Made by a program: the position numbers and the translations under genes | From: Flavobacteriales bacterium UBA952 | Lineage (GTDB): Bacteria > Bacteroidota > Bacteroidia > Flavobacteriales_D > Crocinitomicaceae | NCBI GenBank assembly: GCA_002293185.1 | Contig: DBCS01000003.1 | Span: 62,001 to 126,000 of the forward strand | Direction of reading: 5' to 3' | Length of the DNA: 64,000 nt | Part shown: in pieces, positions 8,616-16,835 of the stretch | Numbering within the stretch: the stretch's first letter is position 1 | Layout of the letters: each line of letters begins with the position of its first letter | Notes under the pieces: model-generated | Told to the model about the DNA's origin: nothing | Databases searched by the model: none | What the model saw: only the letters and a program-made list of their open reading frames with translations

Positions 8616-9584
8616 CTAGTCGTTGGAAATGATCTCAAAGAGCTCATTTAAATTAGGTGAAATTATGATTTCAATGCGGCGATTCTTTGACTTATCGTTC
8701 GGATCTACCGGATGATACTCACTGCGGCCAGCAGCCATTATTTGTGTTGCTGCCATATTCGAGTTAGCTAGCATGAGTTCGACAACAGCAGTGGCGCGCA
8801 AGACGGAGAGCTCCCAGTTATTTTTTGGCGATACACTACTGTTTAATTTGTCGGTATCGGTGTGGCCTTCGACAACAATTTCTAGATCGCGTTCAGTTTC
8901 AAGTACACGGGCTAGTTCTACGAGTGCCTCTTTTCCGTCGTCCTCTACTTTGGTGGAACCAGAATTGAAGAGTAGCTTCGCTTCTAAGCTGACATAGATT
9001 TTGCCATTTTTTTGAACAACTGTTAGGCCTTGATTTTCAAAGTTCCGAAGTGCATTGGCAACGCGCGCTTTGAGCAACTGAATTTTTGCATCTTTCTTGC
9101 GAATCGCCTCTTCAAGTTCATTGACTCTTTTTTCGCGTTCTTCAAGTAAAACTTGTTTGGCTTTCAGTTCTTGGTCAAGTTTGAGCAATGCATCTTCCTT
9201 GCGTTGTAGTTCTTTTGTTTTTTGTTCAAGTTCGGTTTGGAGGGTTGCTGTTTCTTTGGCACTCAGGTTCTTTAGTTTGTCGAAAGAATTTTCAAGTGTT
9301 TCGTATTGTGCCTCTAGCGTTTCTTGTTCTCTTTCGAGCAAACGTATTTGATTACCTAGATTATTCGTATCGCCTCGAAGGCGGCTTACTTCTTTTGCTG
9401 CTATATCATACTTTGTTTGTAAATCTTTAGACAACACTTCATAATCACTGCTGCTTTTTTTGTACTTAGCGAGCTCTTCACTGCAGTTTTTTTCGCGTTC
9501 GAGTAATTCGTTGTATTTTTTTGACGGCACACAAGCCGAGAATACCAACATAGCGAGTAAAGAAAGGAAAAAGAGATTTTTCAT
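8616..9584 (-). CDS. OmpA family lipoprotein with long coiled coil
   Basis: A 322-residue outer-membrane lipoprotein predicted to bind peptidoglycan. The signal ends in a lipobox, VFSAC (Cys18). Residues about 25-200 are a Glu/Lys/Leu-rich coiled coil. The C-terminal OmpA domain shows LLFNSGSTKVEDDGKEAL, EGHTDTD, and the peptidoglycan-contact pattern NWELSVLRA...NRRIEI. The frame is open upstream to 9680, but only the ATG at 9584 gives a lipoprotein signal. A CAACTTTG element at 9608-9601, one base off consensus, lies 16 bp upstream. The protein probably spans from the membrane into the wall and stabilises the envelope. Confidence 0.9.
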   Translation of the reverse strand: MKNLFFLSLLAMLVFSACVPSKKYNELLEREKNCSEELAKYKKSSSDYEVLSKDLQTKYDIAAKEVSRLRGDTNNLGNQIRLLEREQETLEAQYETLENSFDKLKNLSAKETATLQTELEQKTKELQRKEDALLKLDQELKAKQVLLEEREKRVNELEEAIRKKDAKIQLLKARVANALRNFENQGLTVVQKNGKIYVSLEAKLLFNSGSTKVEDDGKEALVELARVLETERDLEIVVEGHTDTDKLNSSVSPKNNWELSVLRATAVVELMLANSNMAATQIMAAGRSEYHPVDPNDKSKNRRIEIIISPNLNELFEIISND

Positions 9585-9715
9585 GGGGGCAGCTTTTTTA
9601 CAAAGTTGTTTTATAATTGCGAATGGAAGTTGACTTTTTTTTGTTTTTATAAACACTGAATATTGCATAAAGTAACACATTGGGTCAATTTCGTGTGCAT
9701 CGAGAGTGAATTCCT

Positions 9716-9723
9716 TACCTTTG
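9716..9723 (+). promoter_or_regulatory. TAnnTTTG element with four-base spacing to the start codon
   Basis: TACCTTTG is an exact -7 match and is followed by CATC and then the ATG at 9728. The start point should fall on or within a base or two of that ATG, which predicts a leaderless or nearly leaderless mRNA. Confidence 0.65.
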
Positions 9724-9727
9724 CATC

Positions 9728-10297
9728 ATGAGTACAGTAAGGAAAAATCAAAAAAAGTTAACAGAGGCTTTTGAGCTGCTTCAAAAAAATGACCTCAATT
9801 CATTAACAGCTGCCCTAAACATTTACAAGGAACATGGCCAAGTCACGATCCTTCCTGAATTATTCAAAGTATTAGAAAGTAGAGAACGCGCTCAGCAACA
9901 AGCTATTGTTGGTTTTTTATCTGATGTCAAAGAAACTGATGCCACTGCGGCCTTCATCAATTATTTAACGGAGCAAACTGATGCAGAGAACAGAAAGCTA
10001 GTGCTATCCGCCATTTGGAATTCTAAATTACCTTTTGACGAGCACTTGCCTTTTTTTGTGATGTTGGCCTCGCAAGGAGACTACTTAGAAGCCCTTGATT
10101 GCCTTACAATTATTGAGAATATGTCCGGACCATTTGATGAGTCTCAACTTTTAGAGTCTCAACTTTTACTCAAGGAATACATCGAAGAGCGCGCCCCTCA
10201 GTCTGATCAAAAGGCACAAATTATGAGTGAAATAGCTTGGTTTGTCAAAGAACAAAATGAGGGCATAGATGCTGATTTGCTAATTGATAACGAATAA
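9728..10297 (+). CDS. Hypothetical helical repeat protein
   Basis: I do not recognise this 189-residue protein. It has no signal peptide or membrane segment and is probably cytoplasmic. The sequence is largely amphipathic helix (for example LPELFKVLESRERAQQQAIV and ENRKLVLSAIW), resembling HEAT-like repeats. It contains a perfect five-residue duplication, ESQLL-ESQLL, around residue 139. It starts just behind an exact TAnnTTTG box and is followed after three bases by yicC, gmk and nadD, so it is probably the first gene of that operon. This suggests a housekeeping role, but no function can be assigned. Confidence 0.8.
   Translation: MSTVRKNQKKLTEAFELLQKNDLNSLTAALNIYKEHGQVTILPELFKVLESRERAQQQAIVGFLSDVKETDATAAFINYLTEQTDAENRKLVLSAIWNSKLPFDEHLPFFVMLASQGDYLEALDCLTIIENMSGPFDESQLLESQLLLKEYIEERAPQSDQKAQIMSEIAWFVKEQNEGIDADLLIDNE
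10139..10168 (+). repeat. Perfect 15-bp in-frame tandem duplication
   Basis: GAGTCTCAACTTTTA occurs twice in direct succession and adds the residues ESQLL a second time to the hypothetical protein at 9728-10297. The identity of the copies suggests a recent slippage or duplication event. Confidence 0.9.
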
Positions 10298-10300
10298 AAT

Positions 10301-11179
10301 ATGAGCCAAATAGCGCTGCAATCAATGACCGGTTTTGGCAAGGCCAACGGACATTTTAACGACAAAAAAATCTCTATAGAAGTGCGGTCTCTTAATTCAA
10401 AAGGCCTAGACCTCAATCTAAAAATACCTTCTAGCTATCGCGATCTCGAAACGCCTATTCGAAAGATAGTGACTGAAGAATTATTGCGCGGTAAATTGGA
10501 TTTAGGAATTTATATCGAAAGCCAGCAGCAGCAGTCAGCAGGCTTGATAAATGAGCAGGTAGCCAACGCTTATTTTGAGAAGTTAAAATCACTTAATACT
10601 TCGTGGGGAACCCACACGCAAGATTACCTCGCTTTGGTTTTGCGCATGCCAGATGTACTTACCAGTCAGCACGAAGAACTTTCTGAAACAGAAACTGCAT
10701 TTATTCTAAACTTAGTTGCTGAAGCTTGTGCTCAATTGCAGAAGTTCCGCAGGCAAGAAGGCCTGAGCTTAGCTAAAGACCTCCTCAGTAATTTAGATCA
10801 AATACAGCAAGAGCTCATCGCAATTGCACCATTCGAGCAGGAGCGTGTTGCTCAAGTAAGAGAGCGCATCCAAAAAGGGCTGGTTTCCATAGAAGAGAGC
10901 AGGGTAGATGCCAACCGCTTAGAGCAAGAAATGATTTATTATGTCGAGAAGCTTGATATTTCGGAAGAAAAGCAACGCTTACAGCAGCACATTACTTATT
11001 TTACAGAAACACTCAATCAAGAGGCTTCGGGTAAAAAACTAGGCTTTATTGCCCAAGAAATGGGCCGAGAAATCAATACTTTAGGTAGCAAGTGTAATCA
11101 TTCAGAAATACAACGCAGGGTGGTTGTGATGAAAGATCATTTAGAAAAAATCAAAGAACAAGTTCTCAACGCATTATAA
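10301..11179 (+). CDS. YicC/YloC family endoribonuclease
   Basis: A 292-residue YicC/YloC-family protein, members of which are endoribonucleases that act on mRNA or small RNA. It starts with the family hallmark SMTGFGKANG. The C-terminal signature is GREINTLGSKCNHSEIQRRV, followed by a helical tail (VVMKDHLEKIKEQVLN). The length is normal for the family. It starts three bases after the preceding stop codon, and gmk starts one base after its own stop, a yicC-gmk pairing seen in many bacteria. The name comes from conserved sequence; the exact RNA targets here are unknown. Confidence 0.94.
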   Translation: MSQIALQSMTGFGKANGHFNDKKISIEVRSLNSKGLDLNLKIPSSYRDLETPIRKIVTEELLRGKLDLGIYIESQQQQSAGLINEQVANAYFEKLKSLNTSWGTHTQDYLALVLRMPDVLTSQHEELSETETAFILNLVAEACAQLQKFRRQEGLSLAKDLLSNLDQIQQELIAIAPFEQERVAQVRERIQKGLVSIEESRVDANRLEQEMIYYVEKLDISEEKQRLQQHITYFTETLNQEASGKKLGFIAQEMGREINTLGSKCNHSEIQRRVVVMKDHLEKIKEQVLNAL

Positions 11180-11180
11180 A

Positions 11181-11750
11181 ATGAACACGCAACAAAGTAT
11201 TGTTATTTCAGCTCCTTCAGGAGCAGGTAAATCTACAATTGTTGGCGCTTTACTTGCCAAGTATCCACAATTGGCATTTTCGGTATCAGCTTGTTCGCGT
11301 GCGCCAAGAGGGAAAGAACAAAACGGTGTGCATTATTACTTTTTAGAACCGTCGGAATTCAAACAAAAAATTGCGCAAGGCGCATTTTTTGAATGGGAGG
11401 AGGTCTATGAAGGGATGTATTATGGCACCCTTCACACAGAACTTGAGCGCATTTGGGCTGCAGATCAAGTGGTTGTATTTGATATTGATGTAGTTGGTGG
11501 TTTAAAAGTGAAAGAGAAACTCAAAGATGCAACAATTTCTATTTTTATTCAGCCCCCTAGCATTACTGCTCTCGAGGAGCGCTTGCGCAAGCGTCAAACT
11601 GACTCCGAAGAAAAAATTAAGCTGCGTTTGCAGAAGGCAGAAGAGGAGCTAAGCAAGGCCCAGCTATTCGATTATGTAGTAGTAAACGATGACCTCTCTA
11701 GGGCAATTGCTGAAGTAGAAGCATTAATTATTCCAATGTTACGCAAATGA
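11181..11750 (+). CDS. gmk: Guanylate kinase
   Basis: Guanylate kinase phosphorylates GMP to GDP with ATP, an essential step for GTP supply. The 189-residue protein has the P-loop SAPSGAGKST at residues 9-18. The GMP-binding region follows, with SRAPRGKEQNGVHYYF and EWEEVYEGMYYGTL, and then the lid segment RLRKRQTDSEEKIKLRL. All of this is canonical. It lies between yicC (one-base gap) and nadD (ATGA overlap), so the three are translated from one mRNA. Confidence 0.97.
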   Translation: MNTQQSIVISAPSGAGKSTIVGALLAKYPQLAFSVSACSRAPRGKEQNGVHYYFLEPSEFKQKIAQGAFFEWEEVYEGMYYGTLHTELERIWAADQVVVFDIDVVGGLKVKEKLKDATISIFIQPPSITALEERLRKRQTDSEEKIKLRLQKAEEELSKAQLFDYVVVNDDLSRAIAEVEALIIPMLRK

Positions 11751-12343
11751 GAATAGGTTTGTTTTTTGGAACCTTTAATCCTATCCATGTGGGGCATCTG
11801 ATTATTGCCAACCATATGGCCCAACACCCAGCTATCGACCAAGTTTGGTTGGTCGTAACGCCACATAATCCACACAAAGAAAAGTCTTCTTTATTAGCCG
11901 ATCATTTGCGTTTAGACATGGTACGTGATGCCATTTACGATAGCCCTCACCTGAAAGCAAGTGATATTGAATTCCATCTTTCTAAACCAAATTATACGAT
12001 TTCAACGCTTACTCATTTGCAAGAAAAATACCCAAAAGATGAATTTAGCTTATTGATGGGGGCGGATAACTTGCGGTCGTTTCACAAATGGTATAACTGG
12101 GAGCAAATCCTTTCCAAGCACCGACTCTATATTTATCCGAGAATTGCTGATGGAAGTAAAGATCAGAATGAAACGCTAGCGTTTATTAAGCATCAGCATA
12201 TCGAATTTGTTGCCGATGTGCCAATACTTGGCATCAGTGCTAGCTCGGTTCGCTCTCGATTGGCAGAGGGTAAAGATTGTAGCTATTTACTTACTGAGCC
12301 AGTATTGAAATATATTACTGATCGGCATTTATATCAAAAATAG
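11747..12343 (+). CDS. nadD: Nicotinate (nicotinamide) mononucleotide adenylyltransferase
   Basis: NadD joins nicotinate mononucleotide and ATP into deamido-NAD. The 198-residue protein shows the nucleotidyltransferase motif GTFNPIHVGH at residues 8-17, and the second signature ISASSVRSRL near residue 164. The central part (MGADNLRSFHKWYNWEQIL) is typical of bacterial NadD. It overlaps the end of gmk by ATGA and is the last gene of the operon. NadC, the enzyme one step earlier in the pathway, is encoded at 56.8 kb in this window. A hairpin follows that could terminate both this gene and its convergent neighbour. Confidence 0.96.
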   Translation: MRIGLFFGTFNPIHVGHLIIANHMAQHPAIDQVWLVVTPHNPHKEKSSLLADHLRLDMVRDAIYDSPHLKASDIEFHLSKPNYTISTLTHLQEKYPKDEFSLLMGADNLRSFHKWYNWEQILSKHRLYIYPRIADGSKDQNETLAFIKHQHIEFVADVPILGISASSVRSRLAEGKDCSYLLTEPVLKYITDRHLYQK

Positions 12344-12348
12344 GGCAA

Positions 12349-12374
12349 TAAAAAAGGGGAGTAAAACTCCCCTT
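12349..12374 (-). terminator. Terminator between nadD and the convergent T9SS gene
   Basis: AAGGGGAGT-AAA-ACTCCCCTT (12354-12374) is a strong 9-bp stem. On the minus strand it is followed by a run of five T, so it best serves the T9SS gene at 12397-13143. It lacks a T tract on the plus strand but may still stop nadD transcripts. Confidence 0.8.
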
Positions 12375-12396
12375 AACATTAATGAATTTTGCGTTA

Positions 12397-13143
12397 CTAA
12401 AGCTTCACAAATTTTTGTTGCTGCGTACCGAATAGAGTGCTAAGTTCGATGAGGTACGTTCCATTACAAAGTTTACTTAGGTCAAACGAAGCGCTTGCTG
12501 CTGTTGTTTGAACAACTTCAATAATTTTGCCTGTGAGGTCGCGAAGCGTTAGTGTAGAAAGGCTGCCATTTAATAGTCCACCTACTTCTATTGCAGTACT
12601 TGCGGGGTTAGGTTCTAGGGACATTGGATGGATAATTTGTTCAATTTGCCCACCCGAACCCACAACAATTTTGTAGCCATCAAATGAAACTGGCTGGGTT
12701 ATTGGTGTAGGGGGCAAGCCCGGTAAGAGAACGACCAATACAGTAGCGGTTATATCTACTGTAACGGGGAAAACCGCAACGGAGTCTGTAGTTCCAAAAA
12801 GATTGGCACAACCATTGGCTCCACCAAGATAGTTGCAGTTGGATACATTACAAACGTAATCAAATCCAGGAGGCAAGCCCTGGACGCCGGTTATGGTAAA
12901 TTGTTGGATAACGCTACCAACAAATTGCCCACTTGGATCTACCTCAGCTGTAACGGTTGCAGGCACCTTGAAATTGATATCTGTAGAATAAGCCACATTG
13001 GGTAGCGCAGGCGGAAGGTTTTGAGTGGTGTCTGGCCAGATGCCATAAGTAGAATCTATAAAATTCACACCTGGTGTACAAGACTGGCTCCAAGAGAGGA
13101 GGTAAGTCATTGTAAATAAAGAAGTAAGTACTATTTTTTTCAT
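12397..13143 (-). CDS. T9SS type A sorting domain secreted protein
   Basis: A 248-residue secreted protein of unknown specific role. The signal peptide MKKIVLTSLFTMTYLLSWSQ is followed by an Ig-like beta domain with the phrase GIWPDTTQNLPPAL and several cysteines (VCNVSNCNYLGGANGC). The last ~75 residues are a T9SS type A sorting domain: LEPNPASTAIEVGG, LRDLTGKIIEVVQ, LCNGTYLIEL and a terminal QQKFVKL. It should therefore be exported by T9SS and either anchored to the surface or released. It is a single-gene unit with its own promoter box and terminator. Confidence 0.87.
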   Translation of the reverse strand: MKKIVLTSLFTMTYLLSWSQSCTPGVNFIDSTYGIWPDTTQNLPPALPNVAYSTDINFKVPATVTAEVDPSGQFVGSVIQQFTITGVQGLPPGFDYVCNVSNCNYLGGANGCANLFGTTDSVAVFPVTVDITATVLVVLLPGLPPTPITQPVSFDGYKIVVGSGGQIEQIIHPMSLEPNPASTAIEVGGLLNGSLSTLTLRDLTGKIIEVVQTTAASASFDLSKLCNGTYLIELSTLFGTQQQKFVKL

Positions 13144-13166
13144 GGGTATTGATTAAAGTTCAAAAT

Positions 13167-13174
13167 CAAAAGTA
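13167..13174 (-). promoter_or_regulatory. TAnnTTTG element for the T9SS gene
   Basis: On the minus strand TACTTTTG is an exact -7 match about 23 bp upstream of the ATG at 13143, giving a leader of roughly 20 bases. Confidence 0.5.
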
Positions 13175-13247
13175 CAATTATTTTTCTACCTTCTCTACAG
13201 TATAAATACCGAAGAGTATTGTATTTTCAGCACTCATTCTCTTTGTC

Positions 13248-13255
13248 TACCTTTG
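13248..13255 (+). promoter_or_regulatory. TAnnTTTG element with four-base spacing to the start codon
   Basis: TACCTTTG, then TAGT, then the ATG at 13260. Box sequence and spacing are the same as upstream of 9728, which predicts a leaderless start. Confidence 0.65.
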
Positions 13256-13259
13256 TAGT

Positions 13260-13574
13260 ATGATTATTTACAATGTGACGGTCAGTATTGACCAAGCTGT
13301 TGAACAAGATTGGTTAAATTGGATGCGCGTCCAGCATATTCCTGCCGTACTCCAAACAGGTTGTTTTTTAGAATCTCGGCTTTCGAGAGTAAATGGCGAG
13401 GAAGATGGGGGTTGTACTTATTCCGTTATGTATCTTGCACCAGATCAGGAGGCTCTAGATCACTACCAAACTGAGTTTGCACCTGCACTCCAACAAGACC
13501 ACGCCGCCCGTTATCAAGGTAGGTTTGCAGCATTTCGAACTACCCTTCAACTCATCGAAGAATACAAAAGATGA
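13260..13574 (+). CDS. DUF4286 family protein
   Basis: A 104-residue cytoplasmic protein of the Bacteroidota DUF4286 family; its function is not known. It opens MIIYNVTVSIDQAVEQDWLN with the conserved WLNWMRVQHIPAVLQTGCF block and ends in a YQGRFAAFRTTLQLI segment, consistent with a small ferredoxin-like (ABM-type) fold. It overlaps rsmA by ATGA and is therefore translated from the same message. The pairing hints at a role near ribosome maturation, but that is only an inference from position. Confidence 0.85.
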   Translation: MIIYNVTVSIDQAVEQDWLNWMRVQHIPAVLQTGCFLESRLSRVNGEEDGGCTYSVMYLAPDQEALDHYQTEFAPALQQDHAARYQGRFAAFRTTLQLIEEYKR

Positions 13575-14356
13575 ATGTTAAACCTAAAAAACAACTTGGC
13601 CAACATTTCTTAAAGGATGCCGGAACTTGCCAAAAGATAGCCAAGCAAGTGATTTGGACCAACGACACCCGTAAAGTCCTTGAAATCGGCCCCGGTATGG
13701 GCGCACTCAGCAAATATTTATGGGAAATCCCCGAAATAGATCTCTGGTTGCTAGATGTCGATATAGAATCTATTGATTACCTGCGCGCTCATTATCCTGA
13801 CCGTGCGGACCGCATACTTTTTGGAGATTTTTTGCGCCTGGATCCTCAAGAATTATTTGGCACAGACCCCTTTATTGTAGTTGGTAACTTTCCATATAAT
13901 ATTTCTTCCCAGATTCTTTTTAAGTGCTTAGCATACCGCAACCAAATTCCGCAAATCATGGGGATGTTTCAAAAAGAAGTTGCGGTAAGGATAGCCCAAA
14001 AACCTGGCACTAAAGAGTATGGGATCATCAGTGTGCTCTTGCAGACCTTTTATGATATCCATTATTGTTTTACCGTAGATGAGCATGTTTTTATTCCTCC
14101 ACCAAAGGTAAAGAGCGGTGTTATTAGGTGTGTGCGCAATGACCGTCAAGCCCTTCCCTGCGATGAAAAACTATATTTTCAGGTGGTAAAGGTTGCGTTT
14201 AATCAAAGACGCAAAACTTTGCGTAATTCATTGCGGGTTTTGCTTAAAGATGCACCTTTACCCGAAAAATTTGAACAACAACGTCCAGAGCGTTTGAGTG
14301 TAGAAGATTTTATTGAGCTCACTTGTTTGATCGAAGAACTCGCTAATAAGGACTAA
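13571..14356 (+). CDS. rsmA: 16S rRNA dimethyladenosine transferase RsmA (KsgA)
   Basis: RsmA dimethylates two adjacent adenosines near the 3' end of 16S rRNA as a late ribosome-assembly checkpoint. The 261-residue protein has the N-terminal KKQLGQHFLKD motif. The SAM-binding motif I is VLEIGPGMGALSKYL at about residue 35, and the catalytic NxPY-type motif is NFPYNISSQILF near residue 104. It follows DUF4286 with an ATGA overlap. Its last 14 bp overlap the convergent MORN-repeat gene, so the two 3' ends could form antisense pairs. Confidence 0.96.
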   Translation: MNVKPKKQLGQHFLKDAGTCQKIAKQVIWTNDTRKVLEIGPGMGALSKYLWEIPEIDLWLLDVDIESIDYLRAHYPDRADRILFGDFLRLDPQELFGTDPFIVVGNFPYNISSQILFKCLAYRNQIPQIMGMFQKEVAVRIAQKPGTKEYGIISVLLQTFYDIHYCFTVDEHVFIPPPKVKSGVIRCVRNDRQALPCDEKLYFQVVKVAFNQRRKTLRNSLRVLLKDAPLPEKFEQQRPERLSVEDFIELTCLIEELANKD

Positions 14357-16052
14357 AGCTTTCTTGGCGTTGGGTGCCAACTTCGGTTCCATTTTTAAAT
14401 ATTTTTTTACTGACGAGTTGTCCGTTTTCGTTGAAGGCATAGAATGGACCATCTTTAAGGCCTTTTTTATAATGGATTTCGTAGACAATTCTTCCGTAGC
14501 GGTCGTATTGCTTAAAAATGCCATCGAGTTTCCCGTAGCGGTATTGGGCGTCAATAGTAGGTATGACTCCTCCAGGATAATAGTTGGTCCAGGTTCCGTG
14601 TTTCATTCCATGGTAGTATTTACCCGTTTCTTTGAGCTGAAAATCGATTTGTGAGTAAGCTGCATAAGATCCATGAAAGTCACTGACAGTCTCTTTCATT
14701 CCCATAATGGCAATTCCGTCAGCCACATTTTTTTGGGTAAACACTTTGTAATGCTGTTTTTCTTTAATTCGACCGTTGTTAAAATAGCCATTCCATTCTC
14801 CTACTTTAAAGCCATTTTGATAATTCCCTTCTAATTTTAAAACACCTTCAGGAGAATAAGAAGCCCATTTACCGCTTAGCGCACCATTGCGATAAGTTGC
14901 TTTGTCCTTGATGCGGCCGTTTTCCCAATAATTGATCCATTCTCCTTCCTCTTTACCATTTACATAAAGGCCGTCCATGAGTAGGGTAGAATCTTCGTAC
15001 CAAGTTTGCCAAAGGCCTGACTTTTGGTCATTTAGGTAGGCTCCGGTGCGGTAAAGCGCCCCATTTGGATAATAATAGATCCAATTGCCGGTGCGGAGGT
15101 CATTTTGGTAGTTTGCCAAGTAGGAAAGCTGCCCGTTGGCAAAATAATAATGCCAAGTGCTGTCTTGTTTTCCATTTTGGAAATAACCGTCCATGTCTAA
15201 TTGGCCATCTTGGGTAAACCACTTCCATTTTTTTATTTTTAGCCCTTGCAGATAGAACCCGTGCGTGAGTGTATCCTTCTCGTTAGACATCACTAAGTAC
15301 TCGCCATGTAGAGAGTCTGCCTCATACCCCACTCGTTTTTCCAAGACTCCATCAAAACGGTAGAACACCCAAGGACCATCCTTTTTTCCTCTATCGAAAG
15401 CGCCCGCTACAGACACAACGCCATTAGCTGTGCGCTCTTCGAATGGACCTGTTTTTAAACCGTCCTGAAACGTAAAGGATTCTTTTAATGACCCACTAAT
15501 GTAATAAGTGATGATTTGGCCATTTCCATTGGTGATAATTTGCCTATGGGTGCTGTCTGCTTGCCAAAAAGCCATTAAATAGGTGGTATCGTTTTGGACC
15601 TTTTCTATAGATTTTGGATGTCCATCCGGATAGAAATATTCCCAAGTGCCGGTTGGGCTACCTAAGTCAAATTGCCCGCGCACCTGAACTTTTCCATCGC
15701 TTGCATATGCTCTGTAGATAGAATCGGGTACATTAAATTTAAAGTATGACTCTTGTTTAATTTGTTTATTTGGATAAAAGAAGGTCCGTTTGCCTTGAAG
15801 TCGGTTGCGGTAATAGTTGGCTTCTTCTTCTAATAGGCCATCGTAGGTATAAAAGAGCCACTTGCCGTGCTTTTCGGTTGTTTGTGGCAAAACTGAGCTG
15901 GTAAAATAGGAGCCTACCCCCTGAATGTGTTTGTTTTGTGCATCCCAGTAAATGCGTTTCTTTGGACTTAAGTTTTCTTTGAGCACGGTCAATTCCTGTG
16001 CAAATGCAACACTAAGCAGACAACTGGTAAAGAATAGAATTAAAGAGCGCAT
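14343..16052 (-). CDS. MORN-repeat (YwqK-like) exported protein
   Basis: A 569-residue protein made almost entirely of MORN_2-type repeats. The signal peptide is MRSLILFFTSCLLSVAFA. I count at least fifteen units of the form GxWxxYYxNGxL...G.Y.NGxxxG, for example GNWIYYYPNGALYRTGAYLN and GEWINYWENGRIKDKATYRN. Automated pipelines often call such proteins YwqK-family antitoxins; no toxin partner is visible here and the secreted form makes that name doubtful. The fold is probably a long beta ribbon on the cell surface or in the periplasm. It follows the LysE gene by eight bases in the same direction, and its end overlaps convergent rsmA. Confidence 0.85.
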   Translation of the reverse strand: MRSLILFFTSCLLSVAFAQELTVLKENLSPKKRIYWDAQNKHIQGVGSYFTSSVLPQTTEKHGKWLFYTYDGLLEEEANYYRNRLQGKRTFFYPNKQIKQESYFKFNVPDSIYRAYASDGKVQVRGQFDLGSPTGTWEYFYPDGHPKSIEKVQNDTTYLMAFWQADSTHRQIITNGNGQIITYYISGSLKESFTFQDGLKTGPFEERTANGVVSVAGAFDRGKKDGPWVFYRFDGVLEKRVGYEADSLHGEYLVMSNEKDTLTHGFYLQGLKIKKWKWFTQDGQLDMDGYFQNGKQDSTWHYYFANGQLSYLANYQNDLRTGNWIYYYPNGALYRTGAYLNDQKSGLWQTWYEDSTLLMDGLYVNGKEEGEWINYWENGRIKDKATYRNGALSGKWASYSPEGVLKLEGNYQNGFKVGEWNGYFNNGRIKEKQHYKVFTQKNVADGIAIMGMKETVSDFHGSYAAYSQIDFQLKETGKYYHGMKHGTWTNYYPGGVIPTIDAQYRYGKLDGIFKQYDRYGRIVYEIHYKKGLKDGPFYAFNENGQLVSKKIFKNGTEVGTQRQESFSPY

Positions 16053-16060
16053 AAATCTTT

Positions 16061-16723
16061 TTATAAGAACACGCGAAAAATAAAAAACAACCCAAAACTA
16101 ATAAATACACTCCCTATTAATTTATTGAGTAGATTCAATAATTTTTCCGTCACAAAATTTCGAATTCTTTTGGCTGTGAAAATTTTTAGAATGTCAAACG
16201 AAATAAAGGTAATAAGTACAATGCCTAAGAACAAAAACAGGTAGCTATTGGCGTCGTCGGGGCTGTCGTGCTTGGCAACTGATGCAACGCTTAACCAATA
16301 AAAAATGACCAATGGATTTGCAAAATTCAATAAGAAACCCTTCGCAATTGTGAGGCCGAAGTTTTTTTTAGGATCGGTACTTTCTGTTAGGTGATATTTC
16401 TCAGAAACCTCTTCTAGTTCTTGGTTTCCACTTTGAATTTTTGACTTTTTAAACAGATTTACAACGCCAAAAACAATAAAAATAAGCCCCCCAAAAATGT
16501 CAAAGAGTTGTTTGTTTTCTCCGGTGAGTAAAGAGTTGATTTGTTCTACAAAAAGGACAGACAATAGAATGTAAAAGATATCGCTGAGCATGACGCCAAA
16601 GTCTAGGGCTAAAGCGCTGCGAATTCCTTTGGTGATGCTATTTTCTAGAAGAACAAAAAATACTGGCCCAGGAATGAGAGAAAGTAATAAGCCAATAGAA
16701 AAAGCGTGGAAGACCATATCCAT
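16061..16723 (-). CDS. LysE family amino acid exporter
   Basis: A 220-residue inner-membrane transporter of the LysE/RhtB family, which exports amino acids or similar small molecules. It has the family N-terminus FSIGLLLSLIPGPVFFVLLE with the conserved PGP, and about six hydrophobic helices, with a charged loop around residues 90-115 (KKSKIQSGNQELEEVSEKYH). Both Met1 and Met3 could start. The exact TATTTTTG box followed by four bases before the first ATG favours 16723. The MORN-repeat gene follows eight bases downstream. The substrate is not predictable. Confidence 0.88.
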   Translation of the reverse strand: MDMVFHAFSIGLLLSLIPGPVFFVLLENSITKGIRSALALDFGVMLSDIFYILLSVLFVEQINSLLTGENKQLFDIFGGLIFIVFGVVNLFKKSKIQSGNQELEEVSEKYHLTESTDPKKNFGLTIAKGFLLNFANPLVIFYWLSVASVAKHDSPDDANSYLFLFLGIVLITFISFDILKIFTAKRIRNFVTEKLLNLLNKLIGSVFISFGLFFIFRVFL

Positions 16724-16727
16724 AGAA

Positions 16728-16735
16728 CAAAAATA
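16728..16735 (-). promoter_or_regulatory. TAnnTTTG element with four-base spacing to the LysE start
   Basis: On the minus strand: TATTTTTG, then TTCT, then the ATG at 16723. The box is an exact match and the spacing equals that of the other leaderless candidates in the window. Confidence 0.65.
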
Positions 16736-16809
16736 ACTTTAATAGCACTAGAAATGCTTGAACTTAACTAATGTTACGGACAGCGCGATGTTTATTTCAG
16801 GAAATGCAC

Positions 16810-16817
16810 TAAATTTG
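16810..16817 (+). promoter_or_regulatory. TAnnTTTG element for the acidic small protein
   Basis: TAAATTTG is an exact -7 match that ends 18 bases before the ATG at 16836. It also supports that ATG over the upstream in-frame Met at 16758, since transcription would start downstream of the latter. Confidence 0.5.
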
Positions 16818-16835
16818 TTGCTCAATTTAGACAAC

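Noticed and set aside
9097..9430. Serine- and leucine-rich frames opposite the OmpA coiled coil
   Set aside because: They are low-complexity shadows of the Glu/Lys-rich coiled-coil codons on the other strand.
14343..16052. Toxin-antitoxin interpretation of the MORN-repeat protein
   Set aside because: It has a signal peptide, no toxin gene is adjacent, and the neighbour is a LysE exporter.
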